64,000 nucleotides of DNA, taken from contig OZ038383.1 in assembly GCA_964036045.1 (NCBI GenBank), forward strand, positions 36,599,394 to 36,663,393, written 5' to 3'. Below the pieces are notes generated by a model that was not told the DNA's origin, made no database searches, and saw only the letters and a list, made by a program, of their open reading frames with translations. The DNA is from Eutreptiella sp. 'Long Island Sound 2002' (Eukaryota > Euglenozoa > Euglenophyceae > Eutreptiales > Eutreptiaceae). Shown here piece after piece: positions 22,567-32,553 of this stretch; position 1 is the first letter of the stretch; each line of letters opens with the position of its first letter. The position numbers and the translations under genes were made by a program.

Positions 22567-23876
22567 GTATATCTGGCACAGGCAGAAGGCCGGGGACAGC
22601 GGGAGGACACCTCCGGAATGGAGCATCGAGTGCGTGGAACAGGAGGAACAGGTGGAACAAGTGGCACACGCCTCAGGCGTCAGAAGCCAGGGCGGGAAGA
22701 GAAAGAGGCCCCAGGACAGAGGGCAAGCAGTTGCGGACCCTGGGCAAGAGGAAAGGGGCGGAGCGGCACGTTGGTGGATGGCGGACGCAGTGGCGGCAGG
22801 CTCAAGAGCTGCGGTCGGCTGGCACAGGGCAAGACGAAGGAGCAGCCAAGAGGGCCCGGGGCGCGCAAGACAGCAATTTGGAGCATACAACGGGGCGCGA
22901 AGACAAGAGGCAGGACAAGACCGCCAAGTACGGGCGGAGGGAGCGGGTGGCAGACTGGGACGGGGCAGCGGTACGCCGACATGTGGACGAAGGCGAGGAC
23001 CAAAACGCCGGTGGGCCACAGGCCAAGAGCACGGCACACGTAGGGGGCGCAAACCATGATGCGCCGAGTACCACCACGTGCAGGGGGCGAGTAGAGGAGG
23101 GAGATGACGGCAAGTGTAGGGACGCATTGCCATGTGCTGCAGAAAGATGTCCCACACGCCAGAGCCGAAGTCTAGCCGGTCGTCGGCGGCGGCCGCCACG
23201 ACACCACCGCAGACAATGATTGGGTTCCAGGGGCCGGGGTTGGTGGGGGTGAGGGTTGACGTGGCCCGAATGCAGGCGGCCCCAGCCCTGCTGCCCCCCT
23301 CATCGGCGCACGCGGCGTCATCCGCCGTGGTGTCATCGCCCCCGTCTCCGACAGTGACCCCCAGAGAACACAGGACCAAGGCACAGGCCCCAAGGGAGGG
23401 CAACCCCGCGGACACCCGCCTGACCCACCAGACCAAACGGCACACCCAGACTCCCGCAACACTTACCAAGCGAGCCACACCACGCCAAACCACGCCCACC
23501 GCCCACCAGCCAGCCACATAACCTGAGCCCACGACCCACACAGCAAGGCAACCAGTCTAACCAGCGCCGACGCCTCCCCAAGCCGGGCCGGCGGTACGTT
23601 TGACCCACCACACAGCAGGACACAGCAGAGCACGGCACAACACGTCGCAGCACAGCACACCGCAGCACAGCACACCGCCGTGCAGCGCAAAGTGGCATGG
23701 CACCCCACGACACGGCACGGCACAGCACGACTCAGCGCCGTGCGACACAGCAAGGCGCAAGCCGCCACGCCACGGCAAGGGATGACACGGCACGACACAG
23801 CATGGCATGGCACGGCAGGGCAGGTTGCACCGCAGCACAGCGGGGAACAGCGCGGCGGGTCTTGATGATGGCACTA
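22567..23876. other. GC-rich sequence without recognised content
   Basis: The first kilobase is purine-rich on the plus strand and open in several frames, but shows no motif I recognise. From about 23590 to 23850 it turns into a degenerate low-complexity array of CACAGCAC/GGCACGGCAC-like words. It lies between the A2 LTR head and a Copia remnant, and its origin is unclear. Confidence 0.4.
23590..23850. repeat. Degenerate CACAGCAC/GGCAC low-complexity array
   Basis: About 260 bp are built from short words such as CACAGCAC, CACGACACGG and GGCATGGCA with 5- and 10-bp periodicity. It abuts the start of the Copia RT remnant. The open frames over it in several phases are low-complexity by-products. 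Confidence 0.6.
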
Positions 23877-24370
23877 TGACTCCGAAGTCTCGTCTTGTTG
23901 CTCACGGGTATCAAAAGGCGGACAAGGATTTCTTGGACACGGCAAGCCCTACGTTGGACCGGGGCATGTGGCGTGTGATGGTGGCGATGACCACAGTGCA
24001 AGGGTAGGTGCCATACTGCTTTGACATTTCCACAGCGTTCCTTCAAGGTCGTCCGATCAGACGTGATGTCTTTCTTCGTACTCCGCCAGAAATTTGTGAA
24101 CATGGGATGGTTATGAAATTGAACAAAAATGTTTATGGTTTGGCGGATGCGCCGCTTCAATAGTATAAAGCTCTTACTGAGGGCATTGTGGCGATTGGTG
24201 GGGTACGGCTGCCGTATGACAAGTGTGTATGGATGTCGTATGCGGAAAACAGTTCGTTGCTGGCAATGTTGTGTGCGCATGTGGATGACCTGTATTGCAT
24301 CTGCTCAAGCGTCCGTTGAAGATTCTTTGTTGAGCAAGCTGCGAGCGTTGTTTCTTCTGGGAAAAGGTTT
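23877..24370 (+). pseudogene. Ty1/Copia reverse transcriptase remnant
   Basis: A single plus-strand frame holds Copia-type RT motifs in order: KSRLVAHGYQ, FDISTAFLQG (first catalytic Asp), RDVFLRTPPE, KLNKNVYGLADAP, then CAHVDDLY (the catalytic VDD). It is interrupted by three in-frame stops: TAG at 24005, TAG where a Trp is expected after DAPLQ, and TGA after CICSSVR. There is no frameshift, and no Copia gag, integrase, RNase H or LTR nearby. Its lower GC content contrasts with the flanks. RT identity is firm; the subfamily is unknown. Confidence 0.8.
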
Positions 24371-24391
24371 GAGGTTTGAGGTTTGAGGTTT
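24364..24391 (-). repeat. Short GAGGTTT tandem repeat
   Basis: Three to four copies of a 7-bp word (GAGGTTT; on the minus strand AAACCTC) sit exactly where the Copia remnant gives way to very GC-rich DNA. Such a tail could mark the 3' end of a minus-strand non-LTR element, but this is only an inference. Confidence 0.5.
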
Positions 24392-27300
24392 CGGGTACTA
24401 GACGCCTTTCGGCCCCAGGGGGGCCACCTGGTCGGGCCAGGTGATATCCTCCCCACCGGGAGCTAGTGGGGGGCCCTTCATGACACACCTCCTGCCTGGT
24501 GGCGGAGTCCCCCGGGTTCACAGGGCTCGGAGCCCTGTCCCTCCCGGGCTTCCCCTTCTCGCCACTCCCCGGTCAGTGCATCACTTAGCAACCGTAGCTG
24601 CAGGCGCTTACCCACAGCGTCGCCCCCCCTAATGCGTGGTCGCCCGGGGTGCCGGCGCCGCCGGGCCCGTGCTACTGGCTTGTCCCCAGTGGGACCCCCT
24701 GGGGCTGGCGCGGAGGCTTCCTAGCCGCGGGGCTGGTGCGTGGCTCGGCGCGCCACTACTGCCTTGGCGGGTGCAGTGCCCTGTTTGTGTGTGTGCGGGG
24801 CTCGCGGCAGGTCTGGGGGGCCGGGGCCGGCGCCAGGTTTTGTGTCCTCTTTGTTCCCCCTCTCCCGCCCCACGTTTCCCGCGCTGGGTGTGGCGGGCTG
24901 TCCCGTCCGGGGGTCCCGTACCCTTGCCCGCTGGTACGCCATTTCATGCGGTCTGTGCGTTCCAGGGGCTCGGTCCGGATGCCCTTCTGGTATTCCCCGC
25001 GTGCCCTTTGCGTGTGCGTGCCCTCGTGCTCTCGCGGCGTCCGCACCCTTCCTCCCTCCCCGGGTCGGTGTGGCGCGCGCACCTCGCGTGGTTCCGGTGC
25101 CACACGCCGGTAGGGCCGTTGCACACGGTCTGTACCACTCCGCGTGTCCCGCCTCGGTCCTGTGCGCTGTCTGGCTTGCTTGGGGGGGGGTTGGCCCGGT
25201 CCCGTTACTCCCTTGCTTGGCATTTGTGTGCCCCCTTATGGGCGGGCCCGCGCGTCCGGGGCGTTTCAAGCCCGAGGGGGGCGGGGGGGGGGGGCGGCTT
25301 GTGTGGCGTCCTCCCCGGAGGCGTGGCCGGGGGGCCCCGAGGGGCGGGGGGTCGCTCTACCTCGGTCCATCCCTCTGCCTTCCCTGGGCGGGCACCAAAG
25401 CGGGTGTTATTTGCGTCGCTCAGTGGATGGAGGGGGTGGCCTCCATACTGCTCCGATTCGTGTTCGCGTGTTGATCCCGGGTGTGGTCTGTGTGGCACCC
25501 TTGTGTGCTGGCGCGAGTCCGCCTGCCCGTCGCGGTCTGTGTCGGAGCAGGCGGGTGAGGCGTGGGGGCGCGTGGCGTACTGGCTTTGCGGCGTTCCCCC
25601 CCTGCCCCCCCCGGTCCTTCCGAGGGGAGGGGGGACTTCCCCCTGGCCTTTGGGGGGGTAGAGGGCCGGCGCCTCCGTGGCCCGTCTCCGGCATCCCGCG
25701 GGCCGGAGGGGGGGGAGTGGGGGGAGCGGGGGTGGGGGTCGGCGCCGTGGTTCCTCGCCACCCTCCTCAGGGGTGGTGGTCTGTGGCCCCCGGCCCTGGC
25801 CCCCCTTCATGGCCGGCAGCGTGGCGCCGCGCATCCCTTCCTGCTGCATGCTCAGCCGGGGCTGTGTGGCAGCCCCGGGCGCCGGACACGGTCTGGTCGG
25901 TCGCTGGTGGGTCAGTCTGGGGGGCGGGGGGGGTGGTTGGTGCGCCGCCCCTCCTCGGGGGCTCGTCCTGGGGGCTCTGCGGGGCAGGGGGCGGGAAGGT
26001 CGCTCTGCTGACGTTCGTCTCTCCGCCTTCCCCGGGCGCGCACCAAGGCGGGTCGCTTCGTCATTGCCCCGCCCTCCAAACTGCACTGGCTAACGTCCGC
26101 GTGCCGCCGTCCTGGTGCGGCGGCACGGGGTGCCCTTGCGCGCCGGCGCAGGGCTGCTCGCCTGCTGCGGGTACTGCGGGAGTGGGCGGGCGGCTGACTG
26201 GAGGCACGAAGTGTACAGCAGCGCGTAACGCGGCAGTGGCGCCCCTCCCTGGGTGTCGCGGCCCTCTCGGGGGGGGGGGTCTTCCCCCGGGCCCGTTGGG
26301 TGGGGTGCGGGGCCGCCGTCCACCTGGCCATCCCTCCGGCTGTCCATGGGTCGGGGGGGAAGAGAAGGGAGGGGGATGGGGGGGGGGCCTCCCTGCTGTC
26401 CATCTCTGGTCCCCTGGTGCTGCTCCCCGGTGGCTGCGGGGGGGCGGCCCGATGGTCCCGGCTTCGGGGGGCCAGCCATTGACCGGGGCGGGGCGCACTC
26501 CCCTCCTGCTCCCCTCCACCCTCCGGGCGCTAGGCCCTCGTGCGGGCCCTCACCCTTGGGCCCTCCGCTCCCCTCGCTGCTGTCGCCTCGCCGCGTGGTA
26601 CCGGTGGGGGGGGGGGGGGGTGCGGAGGGCCGATGGTTGCCCGAGCACGCGGTCCGGGTGAGCAGTCAGTGATTAGCGGTCTGCTGGGCAGTGGGGTCTC
26701 CGCGCCGCGCACGTCTGCGCGCTCGCGGCTCCCGCCCTCTCCCCTACTGGGGGCGGCGGGCGTCCCTCCGTTTCGCTAAATGGCGCGGGGTTGGTGGGGG
26801 TGCTCTGGGTCGGGGCCCCGGGCCCGCCAGGGGGGTGTCCCGCGTCGCTGGTTCTTCCCCAGCCCCCTGACCCCACCGCCCGGGACCATCGCGGCCAGGC
26901 GCGGCCGTCACCTGCGCCGCCGCTTGTGAGGGGGCTGGGGCTGCGGCGGGGGCGGGTTCCGCCAGCGGTAGCGCCAGTGGGTGAGGGCAGTGCGCAGGGC
27001 CCAGGGAAGCCAGTTGTTGGCCTCGACGTCCTTGACGCGGAGCACCCCCCCCCCCCTCCAGGAAAGCCGGCCACGTCAGCTCCCTGTCGGGCCAGCCCGC
27101 CCAAATCACGGCCCGGAGGACACTCTCGTGTGCTCTCTCTGGGCCACCCACCCCCCTGCGGGCACCTCCCTGTTCCCCCCGTCCCTCCGGAGGAGCACGG
27201 CATCGAAAGACCGGTTCCTCATCCCCCTGGTGGTCCCCGAGGAGGCCCCGCTCAGCCATCCGTACACCTCCATCACCAGGGGGGGGGGCCTCGCCCCCCA

Positions 27301-29149
27301 GGGGGTCCAGGATAGCTTCCCAGTCCCGGTCCCAGTCCCGGGCCTCCTCTGCCTCCCGCGCTGGCTCTGCCCGCAGCCCCTGCGCCTGCGGCGCCAGCGC
27401 CGCGCCATGTCCCCTCGCAGCCGGGGCAGCGGCCATCCGCGCCGGCTCCGCCCTCGGCTCTGGTGCTGCGGGGGCGGGGCCGTGCGGGCTGCCGCTGTGC
27501 GGGTGGAGGGCCGGCCGATGTGGGGGTCGGGGGGGTTGGGGGGGGAAGAGGTCCCCCGCTTCGGGATCGATGGTGTAGAGGCGGGCGTGGTCGTGGTGGT
27601 GCTGGTGGGCGTGGTGCGCTGGCATTTGTTGGATACCGGGGGGGATGCACCGCACCGGCTGGACGTCCGGCTGCCGGGGCGCCCCACTCCCCGTTGCTCT
27701 CCCTACGCCCTGCTCGCCCCCCCTGTTGCCCCCGCGCCCCGCCCTGCCTGTCCCTGGGGGCCTGCGTTGCCCTTCCCTCCCTTGCCCTTGGGTCCCCTCC
27801 GGGCCCGCAAACCCTGGCTCGGGCGCACTCCTGCCCCTTTGCCCTCCGGCCCGTGCTGCGGGTCCCGTCCTCTGTCATCCCCACCCTTACCTGCACTGTC
27901 CTTCCCGCGTCCTTGTCCGTGTCCTTCGCTGTGTCCCTGTCCGCCGACCGCACCCCGCTCCGCCCCGTGCGCCCCGCTGCCGCCCGCTTTGGCGCCCTGC
28001 TCACGTCCTTGCGCCCATCTGCGGGCGCTGCTGCTCGCACTTGTGTCCTTCCCATGGCCTTGCCCTTTTCCTGTGCTGTGTCTGGTGTCTCGTCGTCCGC
28101 TGCTCGCGCTCTGCCCCCCTCCGGTGCCGCTGGCCTTGGTGCCTTGCCCGTGCCCTTGCCCTCGCTCCTTGCCGTGTGTGCCCGGGCCTGTCCCCTGCGT
28201 TTGTCCTTGGGCGCTCCCCCTTTTGCCTCCCGTCCCTCGCTCGGCGCTCCCGTGGCCGGTACCCTGCCCCGCCCGCGCGTCGTCCCCCCCCTCCTGGATC
28301 ACGCGCCGGGTGTCCTGTTGCCGCCGCAGCTGCGACAGCGTGATGCCCAGCGGCGTACGTTTTGGCGCCGGGGGGCAGAGGGGCCGCGGCCTCCCCTCGG
28401 GGAAGGCGGCCTTGGGCGGGTACGGCTTGGGGAGTCTGGTGTGGCTGTGGCTGGGGTTCGTGTGGGCGCGGTACTTGGCGCTCTCCCTGCCCTCAGCTGC
28501 GGCTGCGGCGGCCCCCGGCGAGATGCTCGGGGCCCGCGCTGGGCCCGCTACCCGCGCCGGCGGCGTGCCGGGGGCCGCGGCGTGGTCAGTTGGGGCCGTG
28601 GTGTGGCCTGCCGGGGCCGTTGTCTCAGCTCTGTGTGTACCCGGGGCCCCCTCTGGGGGCGGGGCGGCAGGGGCGGCGGCCTGAGCGGCGAGGGCGGCCT
28701 CCTCGGCCGGCGCTGGCACCTGGGCCGGGGGCCCGGGGTCGGCGGGGGCCGCCCGCGGCTGCACAGCCGGTGGCCCGACCGGCACCGCGGCCTCTGCGGG
28801 CCCCTCGCTCCTCGCCCTGCGCGAGGGTCTCCCCCGCGCATCCCGGGGAGATGGGGGACTGGGAGCGGGACCGGCGGTTGTGGCAGTTGTCCCGCTGGGG
28901 GCAGCCATCGGAGTCCGACATCACTGTTAACCTGGTAGGCATGCGTGGCGGCAGGCGTGTCCGTTCCACTACCTCCTGGTTCATCAGTGGTGTGCCGTGG
29001 GCAGTGCCGTGTAGTGCTGCGCGGGGGGGAGGGGGGGAGGGTAGGGGGGGCTGGCGCTGGTGTTGGTCCCGTGTGGGCAGGGGCCGGTGACCATGCATCG
29101 GCACTGGGGCGGGAGGCGGGTGAGCGACGCGGCCCACACGTCGCACCAC
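24392..29149 (-). other. Very GC-rich segment with minus-strand Pro/Ala/Gly-rich frames
   Basis: About 4.8 kb of G/C-run-rich DNA. On the minus strand, long frames occur at 26744-27655 and 27703-28908, the latter near MSDSDGCPQRDNC (ATG around 28921). They are rich in Pro, Ala, Gly and Arg, with a basic Gly/His/Lys-rich C-terminal part. I recognise no domain. The segment continues the same GC-rich landscape as the LINE to the right of Gyp-B, and Gyp-B has inserted between the two, so it may belong to the LINE or to a second element. A stem CACCTGG/CCAGGTG is visible near 24427-24445. Confidence 0.4.
29145..29149. repeat. Probable target-site duplication, left of Gyp-B
   Basis: ACCAC precedes the 5' LTR and ACCAG (39915-39919) follows the 3' LTR. 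Five base pairs is the usual Ty3/Gypsy duplication length; one of five bases differs. Confidence 0.5.
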
Positions 29150-29681
29150 TGTAAGTGCGGCTAGCCCCATCTGCTCAGATTTTCAGACATTCTGCCCAGA
29201 TTGGCTACATTTTGGTCATTTTCTTTGCTTCGGCGGAATTGCCGCCTCGCAGCTCAGTCACAGGATATTTCCTATATATTTCTCATATGCAGGATTTGAT
29301 TCCGCGGTCCATTTCCCGTAAATCCGCCGCATTCCGCTATTTTAGCTGGAATCGCCATTTGCCGTTGACGCGCGCTCGCGGGCCAGATCGGCCAGACAAT
29401 TTTACATAAATGGATTATTTAAATTCATTCGGACAGTTTTGGACACTCAGATGTATTTAGAATAATTCCCCTCAATTTTCTTCATAGACTGGGATTTTCT
29501 GCCGGACCACAATCAGCATGGACCTTGCTTCTGTTGTCGCTGCTCTCGCCTCCGTTGGTGTCCGAGTGTCCGGTTCTACACCCAATAACAACATCCAGGG
29601 AGACTCCTCGCGTGCCTGCCCCACTGGTCTTGCCGGCCCCGAGCCCTCCGGCACCCACAACGACCCAGGGCAGCACTTTCA
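29150..29681 (+). repeat. Gyp-B 5' LTR
   Basis: It begins TGTAAGTGCGGC and ends GCAGCACTTTCA (TG...CA). It differs from the 3' LTR at three positions (two near 29284-29292, one near 29610). The gag frame can be followed back to an ATG at 29518 inside this LTR. Confidence 0.92.
29273..29280 (+). promoter_or_regulatory. Possible TATA element in Gyp-B LTR
   Basis: TATATATT lies about 245 bp upstream of the ATG at 29518, in the region where the element promoter is expected. It is conserved in the 3' LTR copy. This is a sequence match only. Confidence 0.35.
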
Positions 29682-32553
29682 TGGTAGCAGAGGCTACCTG
29701 AATGTTGTTCCTTTGGTGTCCCAACCACAGCTAGCCCCTCAGTACGGCCCCGTAGACTCCGCAACCTCCGGAGACGTAACCATCACGCTCCCGTGGTGCT
29801 GTGCGAACGAGGCCTTGAGAGGAATGCCTTGCGCAAGCCCAAATTGCCCAAGAAGGACACAAATCAGCAGCTGTGGAGGCCCAGATTACAATCAAGATCC
29901 CAGTCGAAATTGGCCATCAAGCAGCCGGAATCTCCCAGCCTACGCTAATGGCAACGCTCCGGTGGAGCTTACGGACCTGGCAGGTACTAATTCTCCGTAC
30001 CAATGTTCACATTTTGTGACCACCGATGCCGACATTGACGACATTGAGATGGGTGGTCCAGGTGAGGTACCAACCTACAATCGACCAGCCTCATGGGCAC
30101 AATGGGACAACCATTTGTCTTCAGAAGTGACCCGAAACCTTGAGGCGCTTGAGGCCCTGTGTCTATTAGCCACGTCTAAGCTGATAGGACAAGAAAGAAT
30201 CGCCTCTGATTTTTTATTTGAATATTTTTTCCTCTTTCAAGAAGAAATTAATACCAGGATGTGGTGGTGTTCTCAAGAAGATGAATCTTTTGCCATTTTT
30301 GTGCAGATTTGGGAGGCAAGTCCCTTCCCGAAGGAGAAGACCAAGGCACCTGTTGCCGGGCCCTCCGCCCCTCATCCCTCTGTTTCCATCCGCGACGATC
30401 TAGCCGCCGCGGTTGAGGAAGGAATTTTAGAGGCAGCTAGGCAGGCAAGCCTGGAAATTAGGACTGAAGGAGCTCCCCAAGTGGACTCCTGGCTGCGAAC
30501 CACTGAGATTAGCGGTCCGACAGCCTGCTCAGGCCCTTCAGGACACGGTATGTACTGTCCTGCCGACTGCTCTTGCAGATCTCAGCGAGACTCTGAGCTC
30601 CAATTGCTCAAAGATCAAATGCAACTCATCATTCAAACGCTGGGAATTAAAGATCTTTTCAAGACCCACATGAGGTCTGAGGGCGCATCATCGGTGGATC
30701 AGACAACAGAACCGTCGGAGGAGGCGACAGAAATTTTTTCGATTGCTCCTTCGGTGGACTCTAAGACCACCGATGCACGGATCAGCAGGACTAAGCTAAA
30801 GGAAAGGGTTACAATCTCTCGATCTCAGAGTAGATCGGTGAAGGCTAGGAATGAGGCTCAGAATGCCAAACGAACTGCCTCCCGTACTACCCTTCCTGCT
30901 GTTGATTCCAATGCAATTGCCCAGATGTTGCTCGCCCAGACCCTCGCCGGAGCTGGTGTGGCTAATGATGCCGCCAAGGTGTCTACCATTACGGCCGGTG
31001 TTGGGCTGGATTCACTCCTAAATCCCACTTCATTGCGACTTCGTCAGGTTGCCAAGCAACCGAAGTATAATGGGAACCCCAGACGTTGGCCTCAGTTCCA
31101 ACGGGAATTTAAACTGTGGGTTAAGACTCAAAAACTCCAGGATGATCAGTTCCTGATGGCCCTCCTGGACTGCCTTGAGGGAGCGCCAGCCAACACTTGG
31201 CTCAGAACCTGGAGTGATCGTGAAGATTCAAGTTCCCCCCTTACCTTTGATGAGGTGTGGGAACAGTTGGAGGTACGTGGATCTCGACTGCCAGAGGACC
31301 ATTACCACCAGATGTTGAAGAATTTTCCTTCGTTCTCTCGATTAATCTTGCATGAGGTGCAGGAGAAGAGACAGCGCTTCTGGAATCTCGTAGAAGAATC
31401 TGAACATTCAGGCGAAAAATTTTCTAGTGCCCAGCTGAAAAATCTGATTTTTGACAAGATCCCCTCAGAAACCGCCGCCACCCTTCGGAATCGACAGTCC
31501 GAAGAAAAGGTCAAGACCTGGTGGGCGGAGATCGATGGCTTTGACGCCTCGGCCAACCGGTTTACAGTCAGGGAGGCACTTCAAAAGTGCTCCCCCACGT
31601 CGTTTACCAAGGTGAAATTCACTGAAAACACGTGGAAAATCAAGTTCAATGAACACGAGGATCGGGACTTGTTTGTCCAAGTCCTCAATAGGGGAGTAAG
31701 TTTCCACGGCCATCGCCTGAAGGCCAGGAGCTGGGTGTTTTCGTTTACTCCGCAGGAACTGTGGGAAGAGGTTGAGAGGCTCGCTGACGCCGCCAATCAA
31801 AATTTCCATGAGGGTCTTGGGGGAAACAGGAATACCCAGCAAAACACCCAAAATGGGGCCCAAAAGGGCAACAAAAAGGTGAATGACACCCGGAATGTTC
31901 AGGATCATTGTAGCATCTGTCTTCTTCTAGGTTCTACGAACCGAGCTAAGACGCATTCCACTGCTAATCACCGATGGTCTGCTTACGATCACAAGGTGAT
32001 TGGTGAAAATGTCAGTAATCCTCAGAATTCAGACAGGAATGACAGACAGGTGCATGGTGCCAAGGGGGGAAAGGGTAATTCGACTCCCTCCGGTGGGAAC
32101 AAAAATACTGGAGGCCCTGGCGGGTCCCAAGGCAAAGGGAATCGGACTCCATCCGGCTCCGGTGGACAGCCAAACGGCCAGACAGGTCCCAATGTCAACG
32201 CCGGAGGCGGAAATCGAAATCCAGGCCAAACCCCTCAATCCGGTACAAACAAAGGAAATGCTCCAGGATCACAGGGTAAAGGTAAGGGAAATCCTTCGGG
32301 AACCCCCTTCTCTGGTAAGGGCAGAGGGCGTGGCGACGGTGGTGGTCCATCATCCGGCGGCCGTGGCCGTGGACGTGGAAAAGGAAATCATCGTGTGGAT
32401 CAGGTCTCAGGTGCAGACCAGGTGTCTGATGCGGATCGAGATTACGTCGAAAATGCACTGAATCCAGCGGATGATCCGTTCCAAGATGAATGGATCGACG
32501 AAACAGGCTGTGTTCACAACGTTAACGCAGCCGCTGGAGGTCAGAACGCCTAG
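29518..32553 (+). CDS. gag: Gyp-B Gag
   Basis: An uninterrupted frame of 1011 codons encodes the particle-forming Gag. The first ATG is at 29518 inside the LTR, and the frame runs through the PBS; a later start (for example the Met near 29824) is equally possible. The N-terminal half is long, acidic and low in recognised motifs. A retrotransposon-gag capsid-like domain occupies about residues 510-690 (starting near PKYNGNPRRWPQFQREF). Residues about 695-745 have an RRM-like pattern (KIKFNEHEDRDL ... GVSFHGHRLKAR). A CX2CX11HX4H cluster (C798, C801, H813, H818) may bind zinc. The C-terminus is Gly-rich with RGRG repeats, typical of RNA binding. It ends with TAG at 32551, in frame with pol. Confidence 0.85.
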   Translation: MDLASVVAALASVGVRVSGSTPNNNIQGDSSRACPTGLAGPEPSGTHNDPGQHFHGSRGYLNVVPLVSQPQLAPQYGPVDSATSGDVTITLPWCCANEALRGMPCASPNCPRRTQISSCGGPDYNQDPSRNWPSSSRNLPAYANGNAPVELTDLAGTNSPYQCSHFVTTDADIDDIEMGGPGEVPTYNRPASWAQWDNHLSSEVTRNLEALEALCLLATSKLIGQERIASDFLFEYFFLFQEEINTRMWWCSQEDESFAIFVQIWEASPFPKEKTKAPVAGPSAPHPSVSIRDDLAAAVEEGILEAARQASLEIRTEGAPQVDSWLRTTEISGPTACSGPSGHGMYCPADCSCRSQRDSELQLLKDQMQLIIQTLGIKDLFKTHMRSEGASSVDQTTEPSEEATEIFSIAPSVDSKTTDARISRTKLKERVTISRSQSRSVKARNEAQNAKRTASRTTLPAVDSNAIAQMLLAQTLAGAGVANDAAKVSTITAGVGLDSLLNPTSLRLRQVAKQPKYNGNPRRWPQFQREFKLWVKTQKLQDDQFLMALLDCLEGAPANTWLRTWSDREDSSSPLTFDEVWEQLEVRGSRLPEDHYHQMLKNFPSFSRLILHEVQEKRQRFWNLVEESEHSGEKFSSAQLKNLIFDKIPSETAATLRNRQSEEKVKTWWAEIDGFDASANRFTVREALQKCSPTSFTKVKFTENTWKIKFNEHEDRDLFVQVLNRGVSFHGHRLKARSWVFSFTPQELWEEVERLADAANQNFHEGLGGNRNTQQNTQNGAQKGNKKVNDTRNVQDHCSICLLLGSTNRAKTHSTANHRWSAYDHKVIGENVSNPQNSDRNDRQVHGAKGGKGNSTPSGGNKNTGGPGGSQGKGNRTPSGSGGQPNGQTGPNVNAGGGNRNPGQTPQSGTNKGNAPGSQGKGKGNPSGTPFSGKGRGRGDGGGPSSGGRGRGRGKGNHRVDQVSGADQVSDADRDYVENALNPADDPFQDEWIDETGCVHNVNAAAGGQNA
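29682..29698 (+). promoter_or_regulatory. Gyp-B primer binding site
   Basis: TGGTAGCAGAGGCTACC follows the LTR CA end directly. It resembles the methionine-initiator-type PBS (TGGTATCAGAGC) used by many LTR elements, with two or three differences, so initiator Met tRNA is the likely but unproven primer. Confidence 0.7.
32551..32553 (+). promoter_or_regulatory. In-frame gag UAG, candidate readthrough site (Gyp-B)
   Basis: The context is GCC-TAG-GGG-AGC. The pol frame continues in the same phase with no stop, and the first ATG in it lies about 240 codons into pol, after the protease motif. A G directly after UAG is also found at the gamma-retroviral readthrough site. Confidence 0.55.

Noticed and set aside
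24640-28684. Long plus-strand open frames in the GC-rich block
   Set aside because: Stop-poor because of GC content; composition is biased (Cys/Trp/Arg-rich shadows), and minus-strand frames look more natural.
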